From the NCBI RefSeq assembly GCF_033547095.1, contig NZ_CP137852.1:3931001-3995000 (forward strand): a DNA stretch of 64,000 nt, given 5' to 3'. Made by a program: the position numbers and the translations under genes. The DNA is from Sediminicoccus rosea (GTDB lineage: Bacteria; Pseudomonadota; Alphaproteobacteria; Acetobacterales; Acetobacteraceae). The stretch's first letter is position 1; every line of letters starts with the position of its first letter. Below the pieces are notes generated by a model, which was given only the letters and a program-made list of their open reading frames with translations, searched no databases and was not told the origin of the DNA. This document shows positions 63,183-64,000 of this stretch, piece by piece.

Positions 63183-64000
63183 ATGGACCAGAAGCGCCTC
63201 CTCGCCGCGATCGCCCTTTCGATCGGCATCCTGCTGACCTTCGAGGTCTATAACCGCTCGCAGAACCCGGTCCCCGTGGCGCCGCCGCCGGCCGCCAGCA
63301 CGGCTGCCGTCCCGCTGCCCAGCACGCCGGCCACCCCGGGCGGCGCGGCCACCGCGCCGGGCGCCGCCAGCGTGACCGCCGCCCCCGCCGTGGCGCCGGC
63401 CCGCATGATCCCGGTCGAGAATCCGCGCGTGCAGGGCCGCATCTCCGCCCGCGGCCTGATGCTCGAATCCCTGATCCTCAAGGATTACCGCGAGACGATC
63501 GAGCGCAACTCGCCCCTCGTCACCCTGCTCGCCCCGCGCAACACGCCTGAGGGCTATTTCGGCCAATGGGGCTGGACCTCGGCGGATGGCCGCACCCGCG
63601 TGCCCGACAACGACACCGACTGGAACGTGACCGGCGGCCCGCTCACCGCCACCTCGCCCGTCACCTTCACCTGGGACAACGGCCAGGGCCAGGTCTTCGA
63701 GGCGGTGCTGAGCCTCGATGCCAACTACATGTTCCACATGCAGCAGCGGGTGCGGAACAACAGCGCCGAGCCCGTGCAGCTCCTCCCCTGGGCCCGCATC
63801 CGGCGCGAGCGCACGCCGCAGGTGGCCGGCTTCTTCATCCTGCATGAGGGCTTCATCGCCGTGCAGGATGGCCGCCTGACCGAGATCACCTACAGCGACG
63901 GCAAGAAGGAACAGACCGGCCCCCGCCGCGCCCAGGGCTCCGCCTGGGACAATGAGGCGGCCGAGGGCTGGGCCGGCCTCTCCGACAAGTACTGGCTGAC
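63183..64000 (+). CDS. yidC: Membrane protein insertase YidC, N-terminal part (cut by window end)
   Basis: 272 residues are visible. 'MDQKRLLAAIALSIGILLTF' is the N-terminal membrane anchor, then a Pro/Ala-rich linker, and the periplasmic beta-supersandwich domain ('RISARGLMLESLILKDYRET', 'YFGQWGWTSADGRTRVP', 'ANYMFHMQQRVRN'). The conserved insertase core lies beyond the window end. It inserts membrane proteins with or without SecYEG. Confidence 0.97.
   Translation, partial: MDQKRLLAAIALSIGILLTFEVYNRSQNPVPVAPPPAASTAAVPLPSTPATPGGAATAPGAASVTAAPAVAPARMIPVENPRVQGRISARGLMLESLILKDYRETIERNSPLVTLLAPRNTPEGYFGQWGWTSADGRTRVPDNDTDWNVTGGPLTATSPVTFTWDNGQGQVFEAVLSLDANYMFHMQQRVRNNSAEPVQLLPWARIRRERTPQVAGFFILHEGFIAVQDGRLTEITYSDGKKEQTGPRRAQGSAWDNEAAEGWAGLSDKYWL

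Overview
The window is a 64 kb piece of a very GC-rich, densely coding alphaproteobacterial chromosome. Gene content and synteny (trpDC-moaC-moeA, prmC-prfA-hisS, zapA-6S RNA-5-FCL, rpmH-rnpA-yidD-yidC, DUF4167, DUF6476, ETF-QO, TauE/SafE, BLUF) fit Acetobacteraceae, most likely a Roseomonas-like genus. This placement is inferred from gene families, not from a marker search. There are no insertion sequences, phage genes or CRISPR arrays. Most of it is core chromosome, with one envelope-polysaccharide block and a few accessory genes.

Layout. 0-6 kb: end of an alpha/beta hydrolase, SDR, glyoxalase-like protein, EamA transporter, YgjP-like peptidase, rpoH (sigma-32), rluD, DUF6476, DUF2256 and tRNA-Glu(CTC). 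6-18 kb: DUF4167, prmC, prfA and hisS; a VOC/GST pair; ispG with a RodZ-like protein; nitronate monooxygenase-like and lysC; ubiG, FAH-family and RidA. 18-20 kb: rplU-rpmA-obgE. 20-29 kb: surface polysaccharide block (methyltransferase, ABC exporter ATPase and permease, rfbBACD for dTDP-L-rhamnose, RgpF-like protein, GT2). 29-31 kb: a large matrixin-like metalloprotease with Calx-beta and VCBS repeats. 31-36 kb: moeA, moaC, trpC, trpD, a TPR protein and moaB. 36-43 kb: lytic transglycosylase, a cysteine-free uracil-DNA glycosylase, ETF-QO with small partners, DoxX, GST and a class II aldolase. 43-52 kb: two tandem secreted paralogues, FMN hydroxyacid oxidase, PEP-mutase-family enzyme, peptide-binding protein, HIBADH-like enzyme, GtrA, and a PhnD-like binding protein next to a histidine kinase. 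52-60 kb: tRNA-Pro(CGG), cytochrome c', FkbM methyltransferase, PhzF, thiE, TerB-like protein, TauE, class I FBP aldolase, zapA and a BLUF photoreceptor. 60-64 kb: candidate 6S RNA with its terminator, a tandem repeat, 5-FCL, YmdB-like phosphoesterase, then rpmH-rnpA-yidD-yidC (cut by the window end).

Many neighbours are translationally coupled by ATGA, GTGA or TGATG overlaps (prfA/hisS, lysC/NMO, rfbACD/rgpF, trpDC/moaC/moeA, GST/aldolase, 5-FCL/ymdB, rnpA/yidD).

The most notable non-gene signals are: a modular double-hairpin repeat family, seen as two tandem copies at 60.6-60.8 kb, a diverged copy before rfbA and a truncated one after prfA, whose arms change in a compensatory way; a perfect 17-bp inverted repeat that ends 5 nt before the obgE start; a short AT-rich island inside the uracil-DNA glycosylase gene that can form two exclusive hairpins; and a 24-bp perfect palindrome after the PEP-mutase gene. 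No clearly undescribed multi-gene system was found. The best candidates for new biology are the repeat family, the tandem secreted proteins, the protease, and the binding-protein/kinase pair.
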